Shown here piece after piece: positions 8,364 to 16,633 of a stretch of 42,398 nucleotides of DNA (positions within the stretch are counted from its first letter, which is position 1; every line of letters starts with the position of its first letter). Source of the stretch: Blastococcus sp. TF02A-30. GTDB taxonomy: Bacteria; Actinomycetota; Actinomycetes; Mycobacteriales; Geodermatophilaceae. The notes beneath the pieces are model-generated. The model saw only the letters and a list, made by a program, of their open reading frames with translations, had not been told where the DNA came from and made no database searches. The DNA lies in the NCBI RefSeq assembly GCF_003319185.1, contig NZ_QOHJ01000011.1:1-42398 (forward strand), given 5' to 3'. A program made the position numbers and the translations under genes.

Positions 8364-8371
8364 CCGCGCGG

Positions 8372-8404
8372 GCAGGGGCGACCGAGCCGCGCGGTCGCCC
8401 CTGC
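8372..8404. terminator. Bidirectional terminator between fmdA and the Fe-ADH gene
   Basis: A perfect 13-bp inverted repeat (GCAGGGGCGACCG at 8372-8384, complement at 8392-8404) encloses a 7-nt loop. It sits exactly between the stops of two convergent genes (8363 and 8409), so it can serve both. There is no T tract on either strand. Confidence 0.8.
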
Positions 8405-8408
8405 TCCC

Positions 8409-9683
8409 TCACCACAGCGACAGCGAGCGGGAGAAGATCCCGGCGAGGTCGTCCTCGGTGACCGCCTTCGGGCTGGTCGCCAGCAGCCGCTGCTGCTTCA
8501 TCGCGCCCTCCACCAGGTCGGGGATGTCGCCCTCGGCGAACCCGACCGCGCCCACCCCGTTCGGGATGTCGATGTCGCGCATCAGGTCGGCCAGCACCAT
8601 CGGCAGGAACTCCTCCGGCGCCGTGGGCATCCCGGCGTTCGGCGCCAGCAGCTGCGCGGCCCGCACGTGCCGCTCCGGCGAGGCGTCGAAGGTGAACCGG
8701 AAGGCCTCCGGCGCGGTCAGCGCCACCGACATCCCGTGCGGCACCATCGGCTCGTCGGCCGGGTAGTCCTTGGGGTGGAAGTCCTTCACCTGCCCGGCGA
8801 TCGGGTAGGCGTTGGCGTGCGGGATGTGCACGCCGGCGTTGCCGAAGCCCATCCCGGCGAAGGTCGCCGCCATCGCCATGTCCGCCCGCGCCTGCGCGTC
8901 GTCGCCGTGCCGCACCGCCCGCCGGAACGAGCCGGCCAGCAACGACAGCGCCTTCTCCGACCACATGTCCGAGATCGGGTTGGACCCGCAGTAGGGCACC
9001 CGCTGCTCGGGCGTCTTGCGGTCGTAGGTCGTGTACCAGCGGGCGGTGTAGCTCTCCAGCGCGTGGCAGAGGATGTCCATCCCCGACGCGGCCGTCACCC
9101 CCGGCGGCTGGGTGAGCGTCAGGTCCGGGTCGATGACGGCGAGGGTCGGCCGCAGGCGGGCGTGGCTGATGCCGGTCTTCACCCGCGCCGCCAGCACGTC
9201 CATCACGCAGATCGTCGTGCTCTCCGACCCGGTGCCGGTCGTGGTGGGGACGGCGACCAGCGGCTTGAGCGGTTGCGACGGCGCCCGCCCCTGGCCCACC
9301 GGCACGTTGACGTAGTCCATCAGCTCACCGGGGTTCGTGGTGAGCAGGTTGATCGCCTTGGCGGTGTCGATGCTCGACCCGCCGCCCACCGCCACGAACG
9401 CGTCCCACGGCCCCGACGCCCGCGCCGCCTCGATCGCCTCGGTCAGGCTCACGTCGGTCGGCTCGACGTGCACGCCGTCGTACACCTGCGCCTCGATCCC
9501 GAACCGCCCCATCTGGTCGGCCACCCGCTGCGGGATCCCGGTCGCCGCCAGCCCCGGATCGGTCACCACCAGCACCCGGCGGACCCCGAACTGGCTGAGG
9601 TCGAAGCCGATCTCGTCGGAGGCGCCGGCGCCGAACTTCAGCTGCGGAGCGCCGTAGGTGAAGACGGACTCGGGTGTGGTCAT
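8409..9683 (-). CDS. Iron-containing alcohol dehydrogenase, hydroxyacid-oxoacid transhydrogenase type
   Basis: The protein is 424 aa of the Fe-ADH superfamily. The nucleotide-binding GGGSSIDTAKA motif is present, with the metal-ligand region GMDILCHALESYTA and the HIPHANAYPI segment. The extra insertions, the N terminus (ESVFTYGAPQLKFG) and overall length resemble ADHFE1/HOT proteins, which pass hydride from 4-hydroxybutyrate to 2-oxoglutarate with bound NAD. HOT identity is therefore likely but not proven. The ATG at 9683 has GAGGGGGA upstream. It is divergent from the cyclase and ligase pair and shares a 126-base regulatory region with them. Confidence 0.85.
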   Translation of the reverse strand: MTTPESVFTYGAPQLKFGAGASDEIGFDLSQFGVRRVLVVTDPGLAATGIPQRVADQMGRFGIEAQVYDGVHVEPTDVSLTEAIEAARASGPWDAFVAVGGGSSIDTAKAINLLTTNPGELMDYVNVPVGQGRAPSQPLKPLVAVPTTTGTGSESTTICVMDVLAARVKTGISHARLRPTLAVIDPDLTLTQPPGVTAASGMDILCHALESYTARWYTTYDRKTPEQRVPYCGSNPISDMWSEKALSLLAGSFRRAVRHGDDAQARADMAMAATFAGMGFGNAGVHIPHANAYPIAGQVKDFHPKDYPADEPMVPHGMSVALTAPEAFRFTFDASPERHVRAAQLLAPNAGMPTAPEEFLPMVLADLMRDIDIPNGVGAVGFAEGDIPDLVEGAMKQQRLLATSPKAVTEDDLAGIFSRSLSLW

Positions 9684-9705
9684 CGCAGATCCCCCTCGGC
9701 GGAAC

Positions 9706-9731
9706 GGTTGCCGGTTGCACCGAATGTTGCA
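9706..9731. promoter_or_regulatory. Repeated GTTGC boxes in a divergent promoter region
   Basis: GGTTGCC (9706), GGTTGCA (9713) and TGTTGCA (9725) lie close together between the divergent Fe-ADH and cyclase genes. They could be half-sites for a regulator of both transcription units. No cognate regulator is in the immediate cluster, so this is only a candidate. Confidence 0.3.
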
Positions 9732-9809
9732 GGTGGTTGTGAGAGCCACCACACGAGCGCAAGACTCGGGCCAGGTCAACCCCCGCCGACGACGCCTGGA
9801 GGAACACCC

Positions 9810-10778
9810 GTGACCGACACCCAGCCCACCGCCCCGGCCCTCGGCGAGCTGCTCAAGGACGCCCCGACCAACTGGGGCAAGTGGGGTCCGGACGACGAGG
9901 TCGGCGCGCTGAACTACCTCGGCCCGGAGGAGGTGCTGGCCGCGGTGCGCCTGGTCAGCCAGGGCAAGGTGTTCACCCTGCAGCGGCTGATCGGCGACCC
10001 GAAGGGCGACCCGGTCTGGCCCGGCCGCACCCCGGCCGTCCGCACGCAGGTGCTCGACGAGGGTGACTGGGACGAGGGCGGCAAGGGCCCGGCCTACCCC
10101 GGCGGCCTGCACTACGCCGACGACAAGATCGACGCCTACCTGCAGGGTTCCACGCAGTACGACGCCCTCGGCCACCTCTGGTACGACGGCAAGATCTGGA
10201 ACGGCTACGACGCCCGCACCACCATCGGCGGCCTGGAGAAGGCCAGCGTCCAGCCCATCGCCGAGCGGGGCGTGGTCGGCCGGGGCGTGCTGCTCGACAT
10301 GGCCCGCTTCCGCGGCAAGAACACCCTCGACAAGGGCGAGACGTTCACCCACGAGGACCTGCTGGAGTGCGCGAGGGCGCAGGGCGTGGAGATCCGGCCG
10401 CGCGACATCCTGATCATCCGCACGAACTTCCTGGCGCTCTTCCACGAGCAGGGCGAGGCATTCTACGAGGGCTTCAACGAGCCCGGCCTGGTCTACAGCC
10501 CCGCGCTGGTGCAGTGGTTCGCCGACATGGAGATCCCGAACCTGGTCACCGACACCATCGCCAACGAGGTGACGATGGACCCGAACAACGGCGTGGCCCT
10601 CGTCCTGCACAGCGCCCTGATGCGCAACCTCGGCGTGACCCTGACCGAGATCGCCGACCTCGAGCAGCTGGCCGCCGACTGCGCCGAGGACGGCCGGTAC
10701 GACTTCCTCTACGTCGCCGCCCCGCTCAAGGTCGCCAAGGCCGCCGGCACCCCGGTCAACCCCGTCGTCATCAAGTAG
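9810..10778 (+). CDS. Cyclase family protein (kynurenine formamidase-like fold, PF04199 type)
   Basis: The protein is 322 aa. It belongs to the metal-dependent cyclase superfamily as judged by the STQYDALGHLWYDG segment, which corresponds to the family metal motif (H/Q-x-D-x-x-x-H), then GRGVLLDMARFRGKN and the RPRDILIIRTNFL strand. The NYLGPEEVLAAVRLVSQGKVFTL start is typical of the larger bacterial subfamily. These enzymes open or close amide, lactone or ester rings; the substrate is unknown. The GTG at 9810 has GGAGGA upstream. The acyl-CoA ligase begins 2 bases after its stop, so they are co-expressed and may act on the same compound. Confidence 0.82.
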   Translation: MTDTQPTAPALGELLKDAPTNWGKWGPDDEVGALNYLGPEEVLAAVRLVSQGKVFTLQRLIGDPKGDPVWPGRTPAVRTQVLDEGDWDEGGKGPAYPGGLHYADDKIDAYLQGSTQYDALGHLWYDGKIWNGYDARTTIGGLEKASVQPIAERGVVGRGVLLDMARFRGKNTLDKGETFTHEDLLECARAQGVEIRPRDILIIRTNFLALFHEQGEAFYEGFNEPGLVYSPALVQWFADMEIPNLVTDTIANEVTMDPNNGVALVLHSALMRNLGVTLTEIADLEQLAADCAEDGRYDFLYVAAPLKVAKAAGTPVNPVVIK

Positions 10779-10780
10779 CC

Positions 10781-12433
10781 GTGAGCGCGTACGACGACCG
10801 CCCCTGGCTGGCGCTCTACGGCGACCAGCCGGCGGACTACGGCATCGAGTTCGGCGACGCCCTGAGCATGTTCCGCGCCGGCGTGGCGAAGGACCCCGAC
10901 GGCGTCGCGCTGCGCTACTTCGACGGCGTCGTCACCCGCCGGGAGCTCGACGAGCTCAGCGACGGCCTGGCCGCCGGCCTCCTGGCCAACGGGTTCACGC
11001 CCGGAGACCGGCTGGCGGTCTACCTGCAGAACGTGCCGCAGTTCGTCATCGCGATGGTCGCCACCTGGAAGGCCGGCGGCGTCATGGTGTCGATCAACCC
11101 GATGAGCCGGGTGCGGGAGCTCTCCTACCTGCTCAAGGACTCGGGCGCGACGGTGCTGCTCTCCCTCGAGGCGCTCTACGCCGAGGTCGCGCGGGAAGTC
11201 GTGCCGGAGACCGACGTGCGCCTGGTGCTCACCACCAGCGAGCTGGAGTTCCAGACGAGGGACGACCAGCGGCTGTTCGCCGGACTGTCCCGGCAACGGC
11301 ACGAGGGGACGACCGACCTCGCCGAGTTCATCGCCGCGCACCGCGGCCGGGAGGTGCCACCGGCGCAGCTCGGCCCGGACGACGTCGCGTTCCTGACCTA
11401 CACGTCGGGGACCACAGGGGTGCCCAAGGGCGCCATGAACACCCACCGCAACGTGGTCTTCACCGCGCAGGTCTACCGCGACTGGGTGCACGCCGGGGCG
11501 GACGGCGGGGCGATCTTCGGCATCGCGCCGCTGTTCCACATCACCGGCCTGATCGGGCACATCGCGGTGAGCATGCTGGTGCCCGCGCCGCTCGTGCTGG
11601 CCTACCGCTTCGAGCCGAACGTGGTGCTCGACGCCCTGCTCGAGCACCGGCCGACCTTCACCATCGGCGCGATCACCGCGTTCACGGCGCTGCTCAACTC
11701 ACCGGCGTTCACGAAGGAGCACTTCGCCTCGTTCCGGTCGGTGTACTCCGGCGGCGCGGCCATCTCCCCCACCGCCGAGCAGCGGTTCCGCGACGCCACC
11801 GGCATCCAGGTGCACAACGCCTACGGCCTCACCGAGACGACGTCGCCGATGACGGTCACCCCGTTCGGCGCGCCGTCACCGGTCGACCCGACGTCGGGGG
11901 CGCTCTCGGTCGGGGTGCCGGCGCCGAGCACGATCGTCCGCATCCAGGACGACGACGGCGCCGACCTGCCCCTGGGCGAGATCGGCGAGATCGTCGCCGA
12001 GGGCCCGCAGGTCGTGGCCGGCTACTGGGGCAAGCCGGAGGAGACCGCGGCGAGCCTGCCCGGCGGGGCGCTGCACAGCGGCGACGTCGGCTTCATGAGC
12101 CCCGAGGGCTGGGTGTTCATCGTCGACCGCAAGAAGGACATGATCAACGCCTCGGGCTACAAGGTCTGGCCGCGCGAGGTCGAGGACGTGCTGGCCGAGC
12201 ACCCGGCCGTGCGCGAGTCCGCCGTCGTCGGCGTCCCGGACGAGAAGCGCGGGGAGACGGTCAAGGCCTTCGTCAGCCTCGTGCCCGGGGCGACGGCCAC
12301 CGCCGACGAGCTGATCGCGCACTGCAAGGAGCGCATGGCCGCCTACAAGTACCCCCGCAGCGTGGTGCTGGTCGACGAGCTGCCCAAGACGGTGACCGGC
12401 AAGATCCTGCGCCGCGAGCTGCGCGGCCGGTAG
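10781..12433 (+). CDS. Acyl-CoA synthetase / AMP-dependent ligase
   Basis: The protein is 550 aa with all adenylate-forming motifs: P-loop-like YTSGTTGVPKGA (about 207-218), NAYGLTET, the hinge/A8 motif INASGYKVWPREVE and the C-terminal PKTVTGKILRREL with the catalytic lysine. It activates a carboxylic acid to its CoA thioester with ATP. Directly behind the cyclase gene, it probably activates the acid released by that enzyme. Substrate class (medium-chain, aromatic or hydroxy acid) cannot be read reliably. The GTG at 10781 is fixed by the 2-base gap to the preceding stop. Confidence 0.9.
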   Translation: MSAYDDRPWLALYGDQPADYGIEFGDALSMFRAGVAKDPDGVALRYFDGVVTRRELDELSDGLAAGLLANGFTPGDRLAVYLQNVPQFVIAMVATWKAGGVMVSINPMSRVRELSYLLKDSGATVLLSLEALYAEVAREVVPETDVRLVLTTSELEFQTRDDQRLFAGLSRQRHEGTTDLAEFIAAHRGREVPPAQLGPDDVAFLTYTSGTTGVPKGAMNTHRNVVFTAQVYRDWVHAGADGGAIFGIAPLFHITGLIGHIAVSMLVPAPLVLAYRFEPNVVLDALLEHRPTFTIGAITAFTALLNSPAFTKEHFASFRSVYSGGAAISPTAEQRFRDATGIQVHNAYGLTETTSPMTVTPFGAPSPVDPTSGALSVGVPAPSTIVRIQDDDGADLPLGEIGEIVAEGPQVVAGYWGKPEETAASLPGGALHSGDVGFMSPEGWVFIVDRKKDMINASGYKVWPREVEDVLAEHPAVRESAVVGVPDEKRGETVKAFVSLVPGATATADELIAHCKERMAAYKYPRSVVLVDELPKTVTGKILRRELRGR

Positions 12434-12453
12434 CGCCGGTCCGGCCCGGTCGG

Positions 12454-12879
12454 TCAGCTGCGCCGGGCGGCGTAGGAGTTCGCGGCCGCCCAGACCACGC
12501 ACAGCAGCAGCAGCTGACCGATCGGGACCAGCTGGACCGCCGGCGGCCAGTCCCGCGCCGCGACGACGACGGCGATCACCACGAACTCCACCACGGAGAG
12601 CACCAGCGCGACGGCGCCCACGACCGAGAAACCGGCCCGGGCGATGCTCCGGTCGCGCTCGTCGCGGTACTCGATGGCGTTCACCCGGGTGATGTCGCGC
12701 GAGCCGGGGCGCCGGGCGTGCAGCGCCGAGCCGACGGCTGCGACGGACACCGCCGCGAGCAGCCAGGCCTCGAACCAGCGGCCGAGGACCCCGAGGGCCA
12801 CGGCCCCGGCCACGACCACGGTCACGAGCACGGCGTTCGGGACCGACACGGGCAGCCGGCTCCTAGTGGGCGTCGACAT
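12454..12879 (-). CDS. Small membrane protein paired with an XRE regulator
   Basis: The protein is 141 aa with four hydrophobic segments: two N-terminal, then a cytoplasmic loop containing NAIEYRDERDRSIARAG, then two more. The YRDERD-x-x-I-x-x-x-A-G pattern is common in small membrane proteins (DUF2178-like) encoded next to short XRE regulators. Its start overlaps the regulator's end by 17 bases (12863-12879), so the two are co-translated. The function is unknown; the regulator may sense or control this protein. Confidence 0.72.
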   Translation of the reverse strand: MSTPTRSRLPVSVPNAVLVTVVVAGAVALGVLGRWFEAWLLAAVSVAAVGSALHARRPGSRDITRVNAIEYRDERDRSIARAGFSVVGAVALVLSVVEFVVIAVVVAARDWPPAVQLVPIGQLLLLCVVWAAANSYAARRS

Positions 12880-13060
12880 CGAACATCTCCTCCACGGTGC
12901 TGTCGAAGTGGCGGGCGAGGTGCACGGCGAGCCGCAGCGACGGGTCGTACCGCCCCGTCTCGATGGCGTTGATGGTCTGCCGCGAGACCCCGACCGCTCT
13001 GGCCAGCGCCTCCTGCGACAGCCCCCTGGCCTGCCGCAGCTCGCGCACCCTGCTGTTCAC
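12863..13060 (-). CDS. Short XRE-family (Cro/CI-type) transcriptional regulator
   Basis: The protein is about 65 aa and consists of one HTH_3 domain: RVRELRQARGLSQEALARAV, then GVSRQTINAIETGRYDPSL with the recognition helix, and a FDSTVEEMFDVDA end. Such stand-alone regulators typically repress their own operon with a membrane partner. I prefer the GTG at 13060. A TTG at 13081 in the same frame is possible but would place the start inside the inverted repeat at 13074-13098. The downstream membrane gene overlaps it. Confidence 0.85.
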   Translation of the reverse strand: MNSRVRELRQARGLSQEALARAVGVSRQTINAIETGRYDPSLRLAVHLARHFDSTVEEMFDVDAH

Positions 13061-13073
13061 GGTGACAAGCTTG

Positions 13074-13098
13074 CTTGACAACGGCCGGTGATGTCAAG
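13074..13098. promoter_or_regulatory. Candidate operator of the XRE regulator
   Basis: CTTGACA (13074-13080) and TGTCAAG (13092-13098) form a perfect 7-bp inverted repeat with an 11-nt spacer. A further GTCAAG half-site lies at 13109-13114. The repeat is 14 bases upstream of the regulator's preferred GTG, where binding would block transcription. It also lies upstream of the divergent DinB gene, which could be co-regulated. Confidence 0.6.
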
Positions 13099-13157
13099 CG
13101 GGCTTTACGTCAAGTCGGCTTTCCACGTCCGCCGGTGGAGCCAGGGCGCCGGCTGGG

Positions 13158-13163
13158 TAGGCT
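13158..13163 (+). promoter_or_regulatory. Leaderless-type -10 element of the DinB gene
   Basis: TAGGCT lies 5 nt before the ATG at 13169 and there is no ribosome binding site. This geometry matches actinobacterial leaderless promoters, where transcription starts at the first base of the start codon. Confidence 0.5.
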
Positions 13164-13168
13164 GCGGC

Positions 13169-13675
13169 ATGAAGAGCTCCGAACTCCTCGCCTACGCCTA
13201 CGCCCAGATCCACCAGACGCTGCGCCGCCAGCTCGACGGGCTCACCGTCGAGCAGCTGCACCAGCGCCCGGGCCCGGACGCCAACCCCATCGGCTGGCTG
13301 GCCTGGCACCTGCTGCGCGTGCAGGATGACCACGTCGCCGAGGTGGCCCGGCACGAGCAGGTGTGGACGGCGGAGGGCTGGGCCGACCGGTTCGGCCTCC
13401 CGTTCGAGCCGGGCGCCACCGGCTACGGGTTCGACGCAGACCAGGTCGCCGCGGTGCGGATCCCCTCGCTCGACCTGCTGACCGGTTACGCCGACGACGT
13501 CCACGCCCGCTCGGCGGAGTTCCTGCGCAGGCTCACCGACGCCGACCTCGACCGGGTCGTCGACCGGAACTGGGACCCGCCCGTCACGCTCGGCGTCCGG
13601 CTGGTCAGCGTGCTCTCCGACGACCTCCAGCACCTCGGGCAGATCGGTTACGCGCGCGGCCTCCTCCGCGGCTGA
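13169..13675 (+). CDS. DinB-family (DUF664-like) protein
   Basis: The protein is 168 aa with a DinB four-helix-bundle pattern. The key helices are GWLAWHLLRVQDDHVAE, which supplies a metal-ligand His, and DDLQHLGQIGYARG, which supplies another. Members bind a divalent metal and many are presumed thiol (mycothiol or bacillithiol) transferases; the substrate is unknown. The ATG at 13169 is preceded by a -10 element only, consistent with a leaderless message. It is divergent from the XRE regulator and shares its operator region. Confidence 0.8.
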   Translation: MKSSELLAYAYAQIHQTLRRQLDGLTVEQLHQRPGPDANPIGWLAWHLLRVQDDHVAEVARHEQVWTAEGWADRFGLPFEPGATGYGFDADQVAAVRIPSLDLLTGYADDVHARSAEFLRRLTDADLDRVVDRNWDPPVTLGVRLVSVLSDDLQHLGQIGYARGLLRG

Positions 13676-13716
13676 TCCGACGCGCGCCGCGTCCCGCGGT
13701 CGGCGAAGGTGGGGCC

Positions 13717-13860
13717 ATGACGACGCCGGATCCCGACGCCCCGCAGCCCCGCGACATCGCCCTCGAGCAGGAGACTCCCGAGATGGCGGCCGACCTGGAG
13801 GCGCAGAGCGAGCCCGACGACACCTCCGACGAGGCGATCGGCAGCGCCCACCCGTCCTAG
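13717..13860 (+). CDS. Small acidic hypothetical protein
   Basis: The protein is 47 aa, rich in Asp, Glu and Pro, and without hydrophobic segments or known domain. The ATG at 13717 has AAGGTGG eight bases upstream, and the frame ends just as the convergent glycerate kinase ends (a 4-base overlap of stops). A compact, well-placed frame with a good ribosome binding site suggests a real gene, but I do not recognise a family. Confidence 0.5.
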   Translation: MTTPDPDAPQPRDIALEQETPEMAADLEAQSEPDDTSDEAIGSAHPS

Positions 13861-14978
13861 ACCAGCCCCGGGACCACGCGCGCCGCGAGCTCGGCCAGCA
13901 GCCGGGCCGGCTCGGCCAGGCACCGGGCGACATCGGGCTCGACCTCGGTCAGCGCGTGCGCGGCCGCGAAGCCGGCGTCGGCGAGTCGACTCGTCGACAG
14001 GTCGACCCGGCCGGCCAGCGCCAGGCACGGCACGCCCGCGACCCGTGCGCGGCCGGCCACCTCGGCCGGCGCCTTGCCGTGCAGGGTCTGCGCGTCCAGC
14101 GAGCCCTCCCCGGTGACCACCAGGGCCGCGCCGGCCAGCGCACCGTCCAACCCGACCAGGTCGCAGACCAGGGCTGCACCGGGCACCACGGAGGGGGCGA
14201 GGACGGCGGCGAGGCCCGCCGCCGTGCCCCCGGCCGCGCCCAGCGAGGCGGTCCCCAGGAGCTCCACCCCCAGGTCCCGCCGGACGACGGCGGCGAACCG
14301 GGCCAGGCCGGCGTCCAGCACCTCCACCTCCTCCGGCGAGGCGCCCTTCTGCGGCCCGAAGACGGCGGCCGCGCCGGTGGCGCCGGTGAGCGGGTTGTCG
14401 ACGTCGGCGGCGACCACGATCGAGGTCGTGCGCAGCCGGGCGTCGAGCGCTCCCGCGTCGATCCGATCCAGCCGGTGCAGGCCGGCTCCCCCGGGCGGGA
14501 TCTCGGCTCCGTCGGCGTCGAGCAGCCGCACCCCGAGTGCCTGGAGCAGGCCCGCCCCAGCGTCCGTGGTGGCGCTGCCGCCGAGCCCCAGCACGACGCG
14601 GCGCGCCCCGGTGTCGAGCGCGGCCAGCACCAGCTCCCCCACCCCGCGGGTCGTCGCCGTCATCGGCGCCGGCCGCTCCAGCCGGCCGAGCCCGGCGGCG
14701 GCGGCCAGCTCGAGCACCGCCGTCGTCCCGTCGACGGCGAACACCGCGTCCACCGGGCCGCCGTCGGGGCCGCTCACCCGCGCCGTCCGGGGCGTGCACC
14801 CGGCGCGCAGCGCCGCGGCGACCGTGCCCTCTCCCCCGTCCGCGACCGGGCGCAGCACCGGCTCGGCCGAGGGCAGCACCCGCACCACCCCGGCCGCGAT
14901 CGCCTCCGCGGCGCGGTCCGCGGGCAGCGAACCCTTGAAGGAGTCGGGGGCGATCACGACGCGCACGCCGAGCAGCAT
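13857..14978 (-). CDS. Glycerate kinase (GlxK/GarK family)
   Basis: The protein is 373 aa, the family length. It begins with the signature VVIAPDSFKGSLPAD, contains PVADGGEGTV, then GLGGSATTDAGAG and the late VTGEGSLDAQTLHGKAP motif. It phosphorylates D-glycerate using ATP (to 2-phosphoglycerate in this family), linking glyoxylate or glycerate metabolism to glycolysis. The ATG at 14978 is used here; a GTG four codons on (14966) aligns equally well with homologues. The divergent acyl-CoA dehydrogenase starts 26 bases away. Confidence 0.92.
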   Translation of the reverse strand: MLLGVRVVIAPDSFKGSLPADRAAEAIAAGVVRVLPSAEPVLRPVADGGEGTVAAALRAGCTPRTARVSGPDGGPVDAVFAVDGTTAVLELAAAAGLGRLERPAPMTATTRGVGELVLAALDTGARRVVLGLGGSATTDAGAGLLQALGVRLLDADGAEIPPGGAGLHRLDRIDAGALDARLRTTSIVVAADVDNPLTGATGAAAVFGPQKGASPEEVEVLDAGLARFAAVVRRDLGVELLGTASLGAAGGTAAGLAAVLAPSVVPGAALVCDLVGLDGALAGAALVVTGEGSLDAQTLHGKAPAEVAGRARVAGVPCLALAGRVDLSTSRLADAGFAAAHALTEVEPDVARCLAEPARLLAELAARVVPGLV

Positions 14979-14992
14979 GCCGCGCGGCGTCG

Positions 14993-14998
14993 TAGGTT
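14993..14998 (+). promoter_or_regulatory. Leaderless-type -10 element of the acyl-CoA dehydrogenase gene
   Basis: TAGGTT lies 6 nt before the GTG at 15005 with no ribosome binding site, the same geometry as at 13158. The whole divergent gap is only 26 bases, which leaves no room for a normal leader. Confidence 0.5.
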
Positions 14999-15004
14999 CC
15001 GCCC

Positions 15005-16183
15005 GTGACCGCGCCGAGCACCGACTTCTACGCCGTCGAGGACCTGCTGACCCCCGAGGAGGTGGAGATCCGCGACCGGGTCCGGGCCTTCGGCGAGCGG
15101 GAGGTCCTGCCGCGCATCAACGAGTACTGGGAGCGGGCCGAGTTCCCCTTCGAGCTGGTGCCGGAGCTGGCCCGGCTCGGCGTCGTCGGCGGCACGATCG
15201 AGGGCTACGGCTGCCCGGGCATGAGCAACGTGGCCGCGGGCATCGTGGCTGCCGAGCTGGCCCGCGCCGACGGCAGCATCGGCACCTTCAACGGCGTGCA
15301 CAGCTTCCTGGCCATGCAGTCGATCGCCCTGCTCGGCGACGAGGAGCAGCGCGAGCGCTGGCTGCCGGCCATGGCGCGGCTGGAGAAGATCGGCGCCTTC
15401 GGCCTGACCGAGCCGGCGCACGGCTCGGACGCCGTCGCCCTGGAGACCTCTGCCCGCCGCGACGGCGACTCCTACGTGCTGGACGGCCGGAAGAAGTGGA
15501 TCGGCAACGGGTCGATCGCCGACCACGTCATCATCTGGGCTCGCGGCGAGGACGGCGCCGTCGGCGGCTACGTCGTGGACAAGGGCACCCCCGGCTACGA
15601 GGCCACCGTCATGACCGGGAAGACCGCCCTGCGCGCCGTCTGGCAGGCCGAGATCACGCTGACCGGGGTGCGGGTGCCGGTGGAGAACCGGCTGGCGAAC
15701 TGCCGCTCGTTCAAGGACGTCTCCACGGTGCTCGACCGCACCCGGTACACCGTCGCCTGGCGGGCGCTGGGCCTGGCGACGGCGGCCTACGAGCTGGCCC
15801 TGGCGCACGCCCTGCAGCGCGAGCAGTTCGGCGCGCCCATCGCCGGCTACCAGCTGGTGCAGGACAAGCTCGCCCGCATGCTCGCCGAGATCACCGCCAT
15901 GCAGCTGATGTGCTGGCGGCTCTCGAAGCTGGCCGACGAGGGCCGGATGACCGCCGCCATGGCCTCGCTGGCCAAGATGAACCACGCGGCGAAGGCCCGC
16001 GCGATCGTCGCCGACGCCCGCGACATCCTCGGGGGCGACGGCATCCTGCTCGACCACCACGTCGCCCGGCACTTCGCCGACATGGAGGCGGTGTTCACCT
16101 TCGAGGGCACCGACTCGGTGCAGGCGCTCATCGTGGGCCGCGAGATCACCGGCCTCTCGGCGATCAGCGGTCGCAAGCGCTAG
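15005..16183 (+). CDS. Acyl-CoA dehydrogenase, glutaryl-CoA dehydrogenase-like
   Basis: The protein is 392 aa. The N-terminal helical domain starts with DFYAVEDLLTPEEVEIRDRV, typical of glutaryl-CoA dehydrogenases. FAD-domain motifs FGLTEPAHGSDA and RKKWIGNGSIADH are present. The C-terminal FTFEGTDSVQALIVGREITG holds the catalytic Glu (about residue 367) in the position used by glutaryl-CoA and short-chain enzymes. It oxidises an acyl-CoA to the enoyl-CoA with electron transfer to ETF. In the glutaryl enzyme, decarboxylation follows, but substrate choice is not proven by sequence. No other lysine or glutarate genes are adjacent. Confidence 0.9.
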   Translation: MTAPSTDFYAVEDLLTPEEVEIRDRVRAFGEREVLPRINEYWERAEFPFELVPELARLGVVGGTIEGYGCPGMSNVAAGIVAAELARADGSIGTFNGVHSFLAMQSIALLGDEEQRERWLPAMARLEKIGAFGLTEPAHGSDAVALETSARRDGDSYVLDGRKKWIGNGSIADHVIIWARGEDGAVGGYVVDKGTPGYEATVMTGKTALRAVWQAEITLTGVRVPVENRLANCRSFKDVSTVLDRTRYTVAWRALGLATAAYELALAHALQREQFGAPIAGYQLVQDKLARMLAEITAMQLMCWRLSKLADEGRMTAAMASLAKMNHAAKARAIVADARDILGGDGILLDHHVARHFADMEAVFTFEGTDSVQALIVGREITGLSAISGRKR

Positions 16184-16239
16184 CCAGTCGAGGCGTCACC
16201 GCGCTGGTGGTGCTGCCGCACCCCTGAGGGGCGCGACCG

Positions 16240-16500
16240 TCAGCGGGCGCTGGTCAGGCTGCGCGCACCCGCGGTGCGCTGGACGCACTCCGGGCAGGCG
16301 GTGCGACCGGCGCCGACGCGCTCCCACTTCTGCGATCCCCACACCTGGACGATGGCCCCGCAGATCGCGAGCTCGATCTCGCCGTCCAGCTCGGCCGGAG
16401 GGCGGTGCGCTTCGACGGCGTGCCACGGGTGGTCCTGCACCACGTGGTTCCCGCTGGACCAGCGATCGGGGCGGGCGAACCCCACTGCGTACGTGTCCAC
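16240..16500 (-). CDS. Small Cys-containing hypothetical protein
   Basis: The protein is about 86 aa from the GTG at 16500. It contains HAVEAHRPP, an ELAICGAIV segment and a C-terminal ACPECVQRTAG, so one Cys plus a CxxC could bind zinc with a His. The frame has strong third-position GC bias. The start is uncertain, as no good ribosome binding site is seen. It is divergent from the hemerythrin gene. I do not recognise a named family. Confidence 0.55.
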   Translation of the reverse strand: MDTYAVGFARPDRWSSGNHVVQDHPWHAVEAHRPPAELDGEIELAICGAIVQVWGSQKWERVGAGRTACPECVQRTAGARSLTSAR

Positions 16501-16633
16501 GGGATGACATGTGCCCCAACGCACAGAAGATGAACCACCACGAACGGGGGAATCCGGACGGCGTCGTCCGCACGTGTGCCGGCCCGCCGGGGCGGGCACA
16601 CGGAGCGCACACCACCGCCCCAGGGAGCCCACC

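Noticed and set aside
16217..16235. Short CCCC-TGA-GGGG hairpin after the acyl-CoA dehydrogenase
   Set aside because: The stem is only four clean base pairs and is likely chance at this GC content.
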